Origin: Lojkania enalia
Lineage: Eukaryota > Ascomycota > Dothideomycetes > Pleosporales
DNA: 64,000 bases
Assembly: GCA_010094045.1 (NCBI GenBank)
Contig: ML986663.1
Span: 62,001-126,000, forward strand
Direction of reading: 5' to 3'
The notes below the pieces were generated by a model. It was not told the DNA's origin, did no database searches, and saw only the letters and a list, made by a program, of their open reading frames with translations. The stretch's first letter is position 1, and every line of letters begins with the position of its first letter. The translations under genes were made by a program, and so were the position numbers. Positions 43,901-55,700 of this stretch are shown here, one piece after another.

Positions 43901-46900
43901 GGAGCAGGTCCTTAAGGAATCAATAAGAACGGCAGAAGAGGAGAGAATGGGCAAGAAAGAAAATCAACCTAAGAAAACGTATGCAGATCCAGAGAAAGAA
44001 GCGACTGTACCCACGGAGTTGAGCACATATGAAGCTAAGCGACGGCGATTTATCGACACTAATTTCCAACGTGAACCCGGACAAGGCATATTGGTATTCC
44101 ATTACGAACCTCCCGAGGATGATTTTACAGAGACCGAGCATAAAATTATGGTGCAGCATTACAAAGACCAATATGCAAAGAAATGGGGCAAGTTAGCGGA
44201 GATTTTGTACAAAGAGGCTGGGACTAGTCGTACTTATAAAGATTGTATCAACCACTATTATGCTACGAAGTGGAGGAGAGAATACAAGGGCAAGATCAAG
44301 GGGCGACGTGGTGGAACCAGGAAGCGTGGTGGAGGAGCTGGTCGGGGACGGGGCGGTACTGCTAACACGGAACGAGCCGATGTAGATGATGGCTCGACAG
44401 TCCTAGCGCTTACCGATACTGGACGCCCTCGACGCTTGGCTGCGCCTACTTTCGGCGCCGAAGCTGAATTAGATGCAAATACGTCAGCAGCCACTCCAGG
44501 ACGGCCCCGTCGTCAAGGAGACGCTGACGGTGGATCCGAAAAAGTAAACAGGCGCGGAAAGAGTGAGAAGGCGAGAGGTGGACGAAAGCAAAAAAATCAA
44601 CCACTTTCATCCGCACCCGCTGGATCTCCAATCAAGATTGGTCCAAAAGAGAGAGCGCTGGGCGTGAAAATAGAGGAAGACTTCGGAAAATCACCGCTAG
44701 GAGAGTTACCGTTGCCCATGCAACCGGTGGTAGAAGACCAGTTGGGGGTCGCGAGCGATTCGGGATTGAGTATAAGCATAACTGAACGATCGAAACCTCT
44801 TTCGAATTCGAGGCCAGGCCCGTCGAGCTATTGGTCTGTGCAAGAGTTGACCGATTTCCCCAAATATGTCGCTCACTTCGGAACGGACTGGGCAGCAATT
44901 TCGAATCATATGGGAACTAAAACTCAGACAATGGTGAAGAATCAATACCAGCGCTCAGTGGACAATGACCATAATGTTGAGCTGCGGCAGTCGGCGACTG
45001 AGGCTGATAATAGACGTAAGCGTGGTGAAGACCCAGGACCGCCTCCAACCCCAGCTCCCGCTCCTAGGAGGCGACATGAATCGTCCCAGACCACTATTCC
45101 CCGCACTCTTGCACCGACACCAGAGGCTGGTGAATTGCTTCATTCTCCACTCGCTCAGTCAGTCGTGCCTCCGAAGTTATCCCCCCCTCAGTTTGCGTCC
45201 TCTACCAGGTTCTCAACCATTGCTCAGGCTCCTTCGCCGGCCAAGGCCATTGTTCCAGCTGCTACTTCAGCACCTCTACCCGAGACACCATTGGCACTTG
45301 GACCTAGCCTGGCGCCACAGCAGTCGCCGCCAGGTCCTATATCACATCCGCAGGTGTCGCACCATCAAACGCGTCCATACTCTCAACACAAGCCGGGCCA
45401 TCCCCCTCCTCGCGGGTTTTTCTCAGACGATTCGCCTGGCCGCGTAGATAATCGTCCGCCTTCTCAATCGTCAGTAGCAGTGCAACCTCCTAGGTCTTTG
45501 CAGCAACAGCTGCAGTCTCACATCCGCCCTCAAGAGCCATCATCGTTCCACGGTCTACTCCATCAAGAACGTGAGGCGTTGCCTAGATCAGAAGCTCAGC
45601 AAGATAGCGATAGCCAAGCTAGGTTTCAGGCACAGCATCCCCGCCACTTCTCTCAGGAGCTTCCACACCACAGGCAATACCAGCCCGCGACCCCTGGAAC
45701 ACAAGTTGTGCATCAAGTCCACCCCGTTTCAAGTGCCGGGTCTCCAGAGAGTCGTACCATACCTATACAACAGCTGCGACATATGCCACAGCCTCATGCA
45801 ACTACCCAACCTCCTATCGAGGCAATTAATCAGGGTCACAGCGCTCTAACTAGTGCATCACAGCTTGGTTCGAGGTCGGTACTTGGGACCCCCTCTGTCA
45901 AAGAAGAACCTCGACATTATCCACTTGCCCCTCAAGCTCCGTCTTCCCAGCCACCCTCCCAGGTACAGCCTCAATCTCAGCCATATTCAACGCTACACCA
46001 GCCCTCTACTCAAGCCGCCCCACCACCACCACCACCACCTCCTCCTCCTCCCCATCCTCCCCCTCCTCCCCCTGCTCCCGCTCCTGCTCTCAAACCTGCT
46101 ACAGAACCTAAGAAATCGAGTTTGCTTTCGTTGCTAAATGACCCGGAGCCAGAAGAGCCCAGACGCAAAAAGCCTACGGAACAAGCAGTACCATCTCACA
46201 CCCCAACTCCACAACAGCAAGTTCCCGTTGCCCCGCCACCTCCAGTTCCCCAGGGCCTGCCTCCACGGAGAGATGCTTATCATGATTCTATCACCACCCA
46301 GCCGTCGTACACTCGCCCTTCGTATTCTCAGCAGACATCGCAGCCGCAGGGACCATCCGGCCGACAAGTTGTTGACCTTACGAATGAAGCGTCACATATA
46401 CGAGATAATTGGCCAAGACAACAATTCCCCTCTGCGCAAAGCCAGGCACAGGCAACAGCGCCGTTAAATTCGCCGCACACAACACTCGCACAACCTAATT
46501 TTGGCGATTCGCGTATTCCTCTAAACCACCGGTCCGTCTTCACCCAGCACAATATGCCTCGGCACAATCCTTCACCACCCCCTCTTTCAAGCTATGGTCA
46601 TTCCCCACACATACACTCGCGGACTCCAAGCCTGACGCAACCACCTCCGCAAAATCCCCGCCATGGCATCGGCGGAACGCCTCCCATCCCCTCTTCCCAA
46701 TCTACATCAGCAGCGCAGATCTTGCAGCCCAATCCATATGCTCAAGTAGATCCTCCGGGCAGCACTTCTCAAGCATCTGGACCTGTCGGAATGCGACCAA
46801 GTCCTCATCTTCACACAACTCATATGGCGCAAACAAGAGAGATGCATGCTCGCAATGATCATTCCCAAGTTCAGAATGCTAGTTTGTCATATTCGAATAC

Positions 46901-47621
46901 CCAGAAATCGACCGACTACCAACCCACGCCTACCCATCTTCGTGGCCCTAGCATTGCCGAGCCATATCGTGCCCGAGATCCTCGGGATATTCATCATGAC
47001 TTCGATTCTCGAAACCATGAACGTGATGTCTCAAAGGAGCTGTCCCACAGAGCTGACGTATTATTACGCGAGCAGCGTGACTCTCTCCTCCCGTCCTCTC
47101 ATCTGCGAGCAACCGTGCCGCCACCGACCCATCAGGACCATCGATATCAGCCGCAGCCGCCACAAGACCGCGGATATGGTCCTCCACGTTCGCAAACTCC
47201 ATTATCTATATCAGACCTTCCTCAGCACTCTTCAATTCACCACCAATCCCATCCTTTACTTGCAGAAAATAGCCGAGCGATTCTTTCCCAGCGTCAGCAA
47301 GATGATCCAACACAACCGCCTCGTCGCTATCACGATTCTTTTGCTCCAAGGGACGACCGAGACAGGGTTGCAGACAGAATCCGTGATGAACAAGCACATC
47401 AAGTGAGAATGCGGAGCGAAGACTACCTGAGAAGAGAAAGAGATCTTGTCCATGAGGTGCGCTATCGAGAAGATCTGCTGAGGAGAGATAGCAACGCGAG
47501 ACTGCAAGGTCCACCACCTGGACTTCAAGACCAGAGACAAGCCCCACCGAGCCAAGCCCAACCAAGACAAGTCCCACCAGATTGGACAAGTGCAGTGCCT
47601 CGAGGCCCATGGGAGAGGTGA
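40902..47621 (+). CDS. Snt1/NCoR-like SANT-domain corepressor, 2239 aa, single exon
   Basis: An uninterrupted 6720-nt frame starting MSSSRYPDNRYPRERERSP. The N-terminal ~300 residues are Arg/Asp-rich, like RS/RD proteins. A long Pro/Ser-rich region follows. An acidic conserved block sits at ~745-810 (ESEAKYTREKTILESKRVDL). SANT domain 1 is at ~1065-1130 (EHKIMVQHYKDQYAKKWGKL...CINHYYATKWR), followed by a Gly/Arg basic patch. SANT domain 2 is at ~1308-1355 (SYWSVQELTDFPKYVAHFG). The rest is Pro/Gln/His-rich with a run of about 12 prolines (~1708). Paired SANT domains at this spacing characterise yeast Snt1 and animal NCoR/SMRT, scaffolds of histone deacetylase complexes (Set3C in yeast). A nuclear repression role is inferred from that. 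The absence of introns is unusual among its neighbours. Confidence 0.83.
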   Translation: MSSSRYPDNRYPRERERSPYRDRDRRSSVYGGGYLSRGSDSNGRPSMDSSAFPSRDVPRGPKATGDAPRGPNPGPPSGIPSGPREGRGRGFAGRGDGPLLRDAPPLSNNIRDRDQWRADRDRDRDRDRDRDFDRRERRPSPRGRSPIRDSRDSRDFPRDLDISRARRNSRDGPPSASSTYSDPPLGSASSYRGSGIGRGRGGVRDFGGDFRGRGRGYHNEDRDRHHDTRDRIPDRSYRPRSRSREPLRRDRDIRDDRDFDRRDRDERRFDRREDDRRGYDSYIGPGSSLKSSLRTMDTHRPSANVDSRHVIVTPTGPSTPHGSHHPSVGDRLGPPADTFSRRPSVAAEPLGAKDARRESDKNDLLASRVEASKDRYAPRASSPPAAVPAFGHSHVWRNPALDTKPTAAIHTAKPILTPSSTSVTSAPVTASASPAPTISKPSIPSGLSTAPPTGPKADRVPERPQPEIQNQDTRPPAIEHLRTEPSSRPTPTSTHNINGPSSEGVEPKPAVQSPVNSPPLGPGTRPRPLPTGPQATLRLNVSPSFSRPPQPPYTTREASPTAIPLGPRNPATISTSPKNVPVNIPTGPKADRTNQMATRPQMYPPPDRSPFSASRLPPGVGLPKSNQWVRPGLNTRTQIIPTKREFPNEDRDRPFGTAPKAPKLESAYPLGDISRHDHQKPESTTSRPTSEPAGPRDRTSLAQPPKPPSPKPSPVKNRRMSDVSMTDASPRAEKPPISAASSAPEVMEDSDDDLDLDEADFAESEAKYTREKTILESKRVDLSIRSLRATTPLQDVMMLACLTIEHLPQHQPKGIDEEMTSPPHLQQPPDSTTTELLTPRAEELTDMVIVEKPVAPATRALRSRRELSTEPEIEPDLSSLPYLGSGPPTPLSDQGQDRPRFSESVVLAIRSNLKKDIISEAPLEEVLRQYAAVYKSWRLSIREIDDERESEEQDRQHSAEPGMKVTTPDVQSSAMAAIMDAQPTLGRRGHGRGWATELELEQVLKESIRTAEEERMGKKENQPKKTYADPEKEATVPTELSTYEAKRRRFIDTNFQREPGQGILVFHYEPPEDDFTETEHKIMVQHYKDQYAKKWGKLAEILYKEAGTSRTYKDCINHYYATKWRREYKGKIKGRRGGTRKRGGGAGRGRGGTANTERADVDDGSTVLALTDTGRPRRLAAPTFGAEAELDANTSAATPGRPRRQGDADGGSEKVNRRGKSEKARGGRKQKNQPLSSAPAGSPIKIGPKERALGVKIEEDFGKSPLGELPLPMQPVVEDQLGVASDSGLSISITERSKPLSNSRPGPSSYWSVQELTDFPKYVAHFGTDWAAISNHMGTKTQTMVKNQYQRSVDNDHNVELRQSATEADNRRKRGEDPGPPPTPAPAPRRRHESSQTTIPRTLAPTPEAGELLHSPLAQSVVPPKLSPPQFASSTRFSTIAQAPSPAKAIVPAATSAPLPETPLALGPSLAPQQSPPGPISHPQVSHHQTRPYSQHKPGHPPPRGFFSDDSPGRVDNRPPSQSSVAVQPPRSLQQQLQSHIRPQEPSSFHGLLHQEREALPRSEAQQDSDSQARFQAQHPRHFSQELPHHRQYQPATPGTQVVHQVHPVSSAGSPESRTIPIQQLRHMPQPHATTQPPIEAINQGHSALTSASQLGSRSVLGTPSVKEEPRHYPLAPQAPSSQPPSQVQPQSQPYSTLHQPSTQAAPPPPPPPPPPPHPPPPPPAPAPALKPATEPKKSSLLSLLNDPEPEEPRRKKPTEQAVPSHTPTPQQQVPVAPPPPVPQGLPPRRDAYHDSITTQPSYTRPSYSQQTSQPQGPSGRQVVDLTNEASHIRDNWPRQQFPSAQSQAQATAPLNSPHTTLAQPNFGDSRIPLNHRSVFTQHNMPRHNPSPPPLSSYGHSPHIHSRTPSLTQPPPQNPRHGIGGTPPIPSSQSTSAAQILQPNPYAQVDPPGSTSQASGPVGMRPSPHLHTTHMAQTREMHARNDHSQVQNASLSYSNTQKSTDYQPTPTHLRGPSIAEPYRARDPRDIHHDFDSRNHERDVSKELSHRADVLLREQRDSLLPSSHLRATVPPPTHQDHRYQPQPPQDRGYGPPRSQTPLSISDLPQHSSIHHQSHPLLAENSRAILSQRQQDDPTQPPRRYHDSFAPRDDRDRVADRIRDEQAHQVRMRSEDYLRRERDLVHEVRYREDLLRRDSNARLQGPPPGLQDQRQAPPSQAQPRQVPPDWTSAVPRGPWER

Positions 47622-48923
47622 TTCATTCGATACATAGTCTCCTTGGTCCTTGAAACTTGAACTACATTTATATACCGCGTCAAGCCACCCACTTTAAGTA
47701 ACGCAAATGCTGCTTCGCATTTGTCGTACACTTTCCTTTATTCTTCCATTTCCATCAGCAGTGCTCGGTTTGGCGCCGGTCAGGATAAGGTCATGAATAG
47801 TTCTCGGATCGTGATTTCGAAGCGAGATGGCGTATCATTCTATTTGGTACGATGGAGTTGTTTCACCCAGTGGTGACCCGAACAGGATTTTTGGATTATA
47901 GTTGGTTTTGGACTATAGCGAGGCAAACGGTATCATATCCACGGCGTTTTTTTCTTATAGTGGCGATGTTGGAGCGGATCTTTGGCTGTTCCATTGACAA
48001 TATTTATATTATTGTTTCTTGGTCATTGCTTTATATGGAAGGGGGTAGTGCTTGCTTCGTGTTTCAAGTTTGAGATGATATGTACTATAGTGCATTTGTA
48101 GAAAGGTGTATGAAGAGATGTATTAATTTATTGGGACCATATTGGTGCTTCATGTGGTACGAGAGCTTGTGTTGAGGTTGAGATGGAAGGTTTAGTCTTT
48201 GTCACGTGACTAGGCTTAGGAGATTATGAGGGGTGCTCTGGTTGACAACTTCCGTTCACCACTCGCGGGTACGAGACGATTCAAATGGACGCTTGCTGAG
48301 GGTTAGCTTCTCTAGGGCTGGCTTGTGCACACTGAATTGGAGACATCGTCCACGATCTAGGCCCGAAATTTCATGCGCGGCTGAGGAGGCTGAGGCGAAC
48401 AATAGAGGAAAGTTATCCTGAGCACTACTGCAATCTTTAGAGAGGTCGAGGGGATCAAAATTATCTGTCCCTGCAGGACCTCCGAATGATTGGTGCTGAA
48501 CGAGTACTAGGGGGCTCACCGGAATCTTACAAAGATCGATCTACAGGGTACACCTATCTCCCATGAGCGGATTGCTAGCGCTCCACTGACGAGGACAATA
48601 TTCTCATACAAAAGACCACTAAGAGATCTGTGCATGGCGGGCAAGTAAACACATCACTACAGTTTCTAGCACCGTCGAGGGATGAATGGTACGTCGAAAA
48701 GAATTGATTTGCCGAAAAGCAAGTATGCATCGTCGCCAAGCTTGTCCTCCTGCAGGAAGCTTTCTGTTACACAGGCTACCTGCTTGGCGGCTGACGACGC
48801 TGCGCTTCCTTCTGCCAACCAACTGCACTACAATATCTAGCGTCCTCAGGAGGCTTTACAACAAAAATTTATCTAGGTAGTGAGGATGTGGCCGCTATTA
48901 CCCCAAAATACAAATACCGTTTG
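47622..48923. other. 1.3-kb convergent intergenic region
   Basis: Between the ends of the corepressor (+) and the NLR (-). The first part is T-rich, as expected of a 3' UTR. Frames at 47852-48073 and 48619-48828 are not protein-like. This marks the passage from core genes to the accessory region. Confidence 0.4.
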
Positions 48924-51900
48924 TCACCGAATAGGCCGGTCATGCAGCTTTCGATGCCGCTTCATATCCCAAACCCTTGTGAAAGCTTTGCCACATTCTG
49001 GACACTGGTTAGGGCGCTCACCGCGGTGGCTTTTCTCGTGATCAATTTTGTGGAACTTGCGAGTAAATGTCTTTCCACATATGCCACAGACATGTACTGC
49101 CTTAGCGCGTGGTACCTCAGTAGACTTGAAGCTATTCGCTAAGTCACTCATCTCGGGGTGGAACGATCGCATGTGCCTAAATAAATTTAGTAGTGAACTA
49201 ACTGCACATTGAAAGACGGAACGACGTACTTCTCTAGATCCTTCGAATTGGCAAAACCGTACTCTGCTCCTATACAATCGATGGCCTCACATTGGTACGG
49301 ACGGTCGTGTACGTTGACATGCCTTTTCCTGGACTTTGCATCTTTGAACCCTTCAAAGAAATAAATACAGCTGATTTTAGGGCACTTGAACCTCCTTTCG
49401 TAATCATAGAACTGGCGAAAAGCCCTTAATTCATGCTCGGCGGTCTTTGCGTCTTTCGGAAGTTCCTCGAGAAGTTTGCGGTTGCGCTCCAGAGCTTTGG
49501 CGAGGCTTCTTATGCTGACCACATGCCTTGCTTCGAATCCTTTCTTTTGGAAGGTGTAGATGTGGCTCGTCAGAGCGACTAGATGATCGTAAAAAGGATA
49601 TCCTTTAAACACTTTACAGGTGTCCTTGCATTGATCGATGATACCCGCTTCCCAGTCCTCATCATCATATCTTGTCATAAATTCATCGAGAGCCATTAAA
49701 ATACCGTCTAGGCGCTGCTGTACATCGACTCCTTCTCTTAAGAAATCTTCTCCCAATGCTACGAAGGAATTAACATGGTAGAACCATTTCGCAACGGCGT
49801 AGTCCTGGAATCCGAGGTGACCCTCCAGAGTGAACTGTCGCAAATTTTTCATATCTACTTCTTCATCTTTCCCAAAGCATTCAAAGGTGAGATACTGAAG
49901 GCACAAATTGGCAAGTTCACACTCGACCGAGGCTTCGTGTATTTCCTTTGTACACTTAGTTATATATCTATCCAATTAATAATATCCTTTGAAACTGAAA
50001 GTTGACGCGAACGTACAGTTTGGCAGTCCCATGTACCAACTGAACCCGATCTCCCGAAAGATGCACAAGCGACCCGCATATGTCATGAATATGCGTCCGT
50101 AGTCGCCTGTTGTCGTATTCAATTGTCTGATCGTCTAAGTTGATAGACAGAACAACTTGTATTTCTTTCCAAGTTAATTGGCGTTTTGCGCAGACCATCC
50201 AGCCAAGGAGCTTTTTGGCTATCTCCCATTCGGCTTGGGGAGCGTTTCGCTTTATCCGGGTAACAATCCTTTCATAGCTATCAAGGCATTAGCTTTTGGC
50301 TTAATGGGAGTTAAATCCTTGTATCATCCATTCCATATTTTGCTCATATAACCAATAACATACGATTTCCGGGGATCTATCAGATAAAGATAAGAATGTG
50401 TCCACTGTGTTCGAAGGCTAGCCGATGGAATTTGAGCGCCAAAGACAACGATACACATCTTTGTTGAATATTCGGCAAGAATTCGGTAAATACGTGAAAG
50501 CAACACTCACGCCTGCGCAAGATCCTTTGGAATTCCTCTGGAATTGACTTCTTCGAGTAGCTGTTGTCGGGTGGGCTGCTGAAGAAGATTAAGCACGACT
50601 AGTTTGGCGTAAAGAAACATGCCTTTAAAATGATAAGTAGTCTGTCTTGAAATCACTGCGTGCATAACTTACCCTGAGCTCGATGTATTGTCAAGTGTTG
50701 AAGGTATTCGGCCTGTTCGTCTTTGAGGCCATGTTTCATCTTGATTTGGCCCATCAGGTCGTTCATATAGACACGAATGTCCTTTTCATTATCACTAGAA
50801 GATAACGAAATGATCTTCGGTGCTATCCTTGCTTCTGCGGAGCTATGCAGGGACCTTTTGATATCCGCGTAATCTTGGCTGACAAAAAGAACACGAAAAC
50901 ATCCTGGATCTTCTGCATCACATTGTCCCATCATCTGGACAAAAAGTTCGAGGAGCTGTTTCCGTTCCCTTAAGTCGCATTCATCGAGGCCGTCAATGAT
51001 GATGTACTGTTTTGGGACTGACAGACAGAAATCCTCAAAAAGCCTCCTAGCATTAGTAAACGACCGCAATGATGGCTCTCCACTAGTAGCCTTTCGAGCA
51101 AGGCAGTGGGGCATAAGATCCGGGTATTGATCTAAAAGTTGATGCAGAATTCCTTTTAATACAGTAACAGCCTCATTATTTCCATTATAATTGCAATAAA
51201 AATAACTGACGACGGGTGGATTTTCGCTTTTCCGTTCGCGCAATAGTTCTTCAATTATGACGGAAGCCAGAACAGTCTTTCCTATATATAGTTAGACAAA
51301 TATCATTGTATTAATGGCAACTCACCTGCGCCCGGAATACCAGTCATCCATATCATTGGCGAGACCGGGATGTCAGCGAACATCCAAACCTTAATTACTT
51401 CGTGCTCCAAAATCCAGCGGCCGGTAGCCGGATATTTGTCTCTTACCTGCAAGATTAGCTCGTGGTCCGAGGTCATTTGTGCCCCGACTCCAAACCATTC
51501 CCTAAGAGCCGTGAATTTCTTGTCCCGTTCATCTTTGATCATAACCTCTAACTTGGCGTTCATATCCCTTATGTCTTGCTCGTAGCGTTGGAATTGATTT
51601 CTATCCTTCTGATATTGCTGCATATGCTCCACAGCCGCTTGAGACTCGACCAACTCCTTGTGGCGTCGCAAGTTACTCAGAATTCCGTTAAATTTTGTTC
51701 CAAAATCTTTCCACATTGACCGGAAGAACTTCTTCCACACTTTTTGCGTCAGCTATGTTAAGATATAACCGTAGATGCACCTACATTTCCCCGAAAAAAA
51801 GCGCAAAGCATGTCGATGAAATTCGAGAATATCGATGTACATTAATTCAAGAGCGTTCAGCATGTGAGGGCTACGGTTAAATAGGTCTTCGTATGCCTCA

Positions 51901-52328
51901 AGCATAGGGAGGACTTCGCCGATTTGCTGGTACGCGTCAAGTAAGGTCTCAAAAGAGTCTGCAGTCGTACTAGCAGTCTGTCCAAATTGTAAGTGTTGGT
52001 CGCAAATCGTCTAGCTCATGCTTACCATCAGGAGGAATTTGATGGGTCCCCAAACAAATGCAACGACTTCCGAGACATTCAAGAACACCTCAACGACTTT
52101 CCCAAACTGTGTCAGCGCCTCGAGACACGACTGAATGCGAGACAAGTCCATCATGGTCTTAAGTTTTTCCTGTTCATATTGTATTCGTATCAATTCTTGA
52201 CATAGCTGCTCATATGTTGTTTTCTCGAAATTCTGAAGCTGATCGCCCGGCAGCCGCGCTCGAAATTTCGTGTAGGCTGCTCTGAAGGCAGGGCTTACCT
52301 GCCTCGCTCCGTTTAGTGCTGGTGCCAT
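48924..52328 (-). CDS. NLR-type STAND NTPase: helical N-terminus - NACHT - C2H2 zinc fingers, 960 aa
   Basis: Eight exons join in phase (52328-52026, 51977-51785, 51739-51326, 51281-50673, 50622-50511, 50277-50017, 49967-49230, 49176-48924). Introns are 44-53 nt except intron 5 (233 nt). Residues 1-200 are a helical domain (VVAFVWGPIKFLLM, LLDAYQQIGEVLPMLEAYE) like the DUF7708-type N-terminus of fungal NLRs. The NACHT P-loop is IWMTGIPGAGKTVLASVI (~298-308, spanning a splice) and Walker B is YIIIDGLDECD (~400). IPKDLAQAYERIVTRI and LLGWMVCAKRQLTW follow, as in the family. Four C2H2-like fingers end the protein (~825-955; CGICGKTFTRKFHKIDHEKSH and CPECGKAFTRVWDMKRHRKLH are canonical). No WD40 or ankyrin repeats are present. 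Fungal NLRs act in heterokaryon incompatibility and probably in immunity; the zinc fingers could be sensor or DNA-binding parts. The gene appears intact, with no stops. Confidence 0.87.
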
Positions 52329-52711
52329 TACTTTATGGACAGAACAGTAATGGTAGTGAATATGTCACGGAGGACAATAAAGACTAACAAAACCCCCGCT
52401 GGAGATAGCCTCTGAGAAAAGAGGTGTGCACCTAGCAGCAAGGCCGAAGCTGAAGCGCCGGAAAACCGGTGAAGAGCTATGGCACATTTGGGGGTGGCTG
52501 AGTCTTGTCGCAGCTAATAAATGGCTGCATATGGCGCAAGGCAGACCCCTTGCAATATTCGTATTAGGCGGAGGAAATAAAAACCATAATAGTGAACTAC
52601 ACCCCACAAAGTAGAACGTCAGTCCTCAGAAAGCCCTCGAATGCAACTTAAACTAGGTGTTAGCGTCCATTTGCCAAGCCGCTAACAACTTGCGGCCCAA
52701 TTATCCTTGCA
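52329..52711. promoter_or_regulatory. Shared 383-bp promoter between the NLR and the SNF2/RING gene
   Basis: The two start codons face away from each other across 383 bp. No other gene fits between. Co-regulation is inference from the head-to-head arrangement. Confidence 0.5.
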
Positions 52712-55700
52712 ATGACATCCCTCAAGAGGCCGCTAGATCTATCCGAACATCTCGATAGCCACTGGTCAGAGCGCAGTTGGAACGAAAACGAATTCTCACT
52801 TGAGTAAGGCTTACAGAAAATGACAAGACCGTAGGCTAACATCCATAGTGAGATTCCTAGCTTGCAAGATTGCTCATGGGCAGACTATACCGAAGAATTG
52901 TTAGGTTCCAATGATTTCGAGATGCCTAGTGAAGGCTTTCTGGAAGAGAGTTGTATCTCAGGCCCAATATCCTTTGCTCAGGAACAGATAGAACAATGGG
53001 CTGCAGAAAATTTCCCTTCACAGGAAACTTCTTCTGCCCCGAGTTGTCAGGAGAAAGCGGATCCGATCTGCTATGGAATGGTATGTTTAGTCCTGTTGAC
53101 TTAAGAATTTGCTTAACTATACATATAGATCTACAATGTAGCAGCGAAGTTACGTGGCGAAATGAGTGAGCTCGACAGAAAGCTTCATACATATCCTTTT
53201 AACGGCCAATGCGAATTGCACATAACCAAGGCCGACGACCGTTTTCTGATAACTTTCCCGGATGGGGCTGTTATGGGTGAAGCCAACTCGCAATTGGAGA
53301 AGGCATTAGAAAATTTAAGCCATACACCGATTGACTTCGAAGTTCTAGCACCCGTCAAACCTGTCCGCGAAACAATAAGTCGAGCATTCAAAGAAAAAGA
53401 TGCCATTGTTCGAGTTAACGTCAATGTTTATGGTAGCGCTGTACATGCAGGACAAATAGGCCGCGAGCTGTCTCAATGCAAACTGTACCTACAAAAGCCT
53501 GACCACATGCGTAAAGGGTATACGTACGACAATCCCCACATACTCAAATTTCCCAACTTTCAATCATCGAGCAACGACTCAATCGTTCAGTTCGAAGTAG
53601 GCGTTGGGAAGAAATCCGAAGGAAATAAAGTCGAAATATTTAAGAGAACAATATCAGAAGTGTATTCATCTCTCACAAGAGGCCGGAAATTGGTTGGGCT
53701 CGAGGGTGACGAACGCCTCAAGACACCACTTCTCATGTCAGTATTTCATCACTTAAAATTCAGCTGATGCTTATGAGCCATTTGGTCCTAAACTTTGTCC
53801 GATTAAGCTGCTCATCATAGAGTATCCAGGCATCAAAAACAAGCACTTGACTTTATGTCACAACGCGAAAGTGGTCCAATCCCCGAGGAATTCTGTTTGT
53901 GGAAAGCGTATGAAACTGAAGGGCAGCCCTGGTAAGATTTATCCACGGATATTAGTGATGCTTAGATTTTAATTCATATATTAGCTTCCGGCATGCTGTT
54001 ACGAATCAAACTGGTAAGCCCCCGTTCCACTCAATCTAAAGATTTTCCAACAGCATTACAGCGCGGATACCTCAAACAGAAACAGGTGGAGGAATTCTAG
54101 CGGACGAAATGGGCATGGGTAAAACCTTATCTATACTAGCACTCATTCTGAGGACACTTAAGAGCGCCCATAAATGGGCGTTGGGAATTGAAGACACGCT
54201 TAACGCCACACGCGAAATATTGACGAAGTCAAAACCTGAATATAGGTCAAGAGCGACTTTGATATTAGCTTCTTCAGATCGTATGCAACCATCTTCAACA
54301 CTCATGATACGGAAACTAATATAGAAGCTGCAGTTATGATTAACGAATGGCTTCTAGAAATAGAAAGGTACGGGTTTTAGAGTTTCCAATAGGAGCAATT
54401 ATAGTGACATAAATTAATAGGCACTTTCATCATCAGATCAGCGGATCTCTCAAAACTATCAAATACCACGGCCAATACAGGGAGACTGATGTGGATAGAC
54501 TCCGAGATGCTGATCTTGTCATTACTACATACCACACCCTAGCTTCTGACTTTGCGAGCAGGAAAAATCCCTTGAACGGAATTGCTTGGTATAGACTAGT
54601 CCTCGATGAAGCACATATTATTCGACGACAATCCACTGGCCTAAATCGAACTGTATCTCATTTGACAGCTAGATTTCGCTGGTGCCTGACAGGCACGCCA
54701 GTTCAAAATCGGCTTGAAGATATCGGTTCACTATTTGCTTTTATTCGAGTTAATCCGTTTCACAACCTAAGCGTTTTCCGCAAATTCATTGCTTTGCCTT
54801 TTGATGAAGGTGGCAAACGACGCGAAATTGCCATTGAGCGGTTTACCAGACTTTTAGATTCGATGTGCTTGCGTAGGACAAAGGACCTCCTCCATTTACC
54901 AGACCAACACGATCGAGTCAGGTCGATCAATTTTTCAGTCGAAGAAAGAGAGCAATATGAGCAGACCAAAAAAATGATGGGTCGGGCGATTCGAAACCAA
55001 GCTAGAGAATTTGAACATAAGAGCACGCTCGGAATGTTTCAACTGCAGCTTCAGTTAAGAATCCTCTGCAATCATGGAACATTCCAGCAGCCCTTTTCGT
55101 GGCATCGTCGAAAGCGGCACTTGTTGGATGAAAGAGAAGACATGAAAAATTCTTTGGGCGGAGAAGGCGAAGTTACTTGCTCCAATTGCAGGCAAACAAT
55201 GCCTGCATTTGGCACTGGATCACTGTTTCGACATTACGCTGATATTTGTAAACATGTGCTTTGCCTTGAGTGCATCGAAGAGAGTATGCCGAGCACTCAA
55301 CATGAACTACCCACTGACTGCCCGCTCTGCTCCTCGCTTTGGGGCTCAATGGGCAACACGAACAGTCACTCGCAATCACAAATGTTAGCCTTATCGATAG
55401 ACAATGACACTTATTTTCGACCGGAGGGGCAATCATCCAAAATAATGGCCTTGATGCAAGACGTCATAATCGATCTTTGGAAAACCAAAAGGTTCTCGAC
55501 CCTATTTAACAATCATGTCCATTCTAACTTCTATTTTCAGTATCATTTTCTCTTGTTGGACGCGAACTTTAGACCTCATCCAGATGTATTTGACGCGTTC
55601 TTCAATCGATTTCCAACGAATAGATGGCGAATGCTCAACTGCCAGACGTGAAAGAATCCTAGACGATTTTGAAAAAAACCCGGAACTAAGAGTTCTTATA

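Noticed and set aside
43920..46367. Many long alternative frames over the SANT corepressor
   Set aside because: Shadows of a long, compositionally biased coding frame. The SANT domains occur only in the 2239-codon frame.
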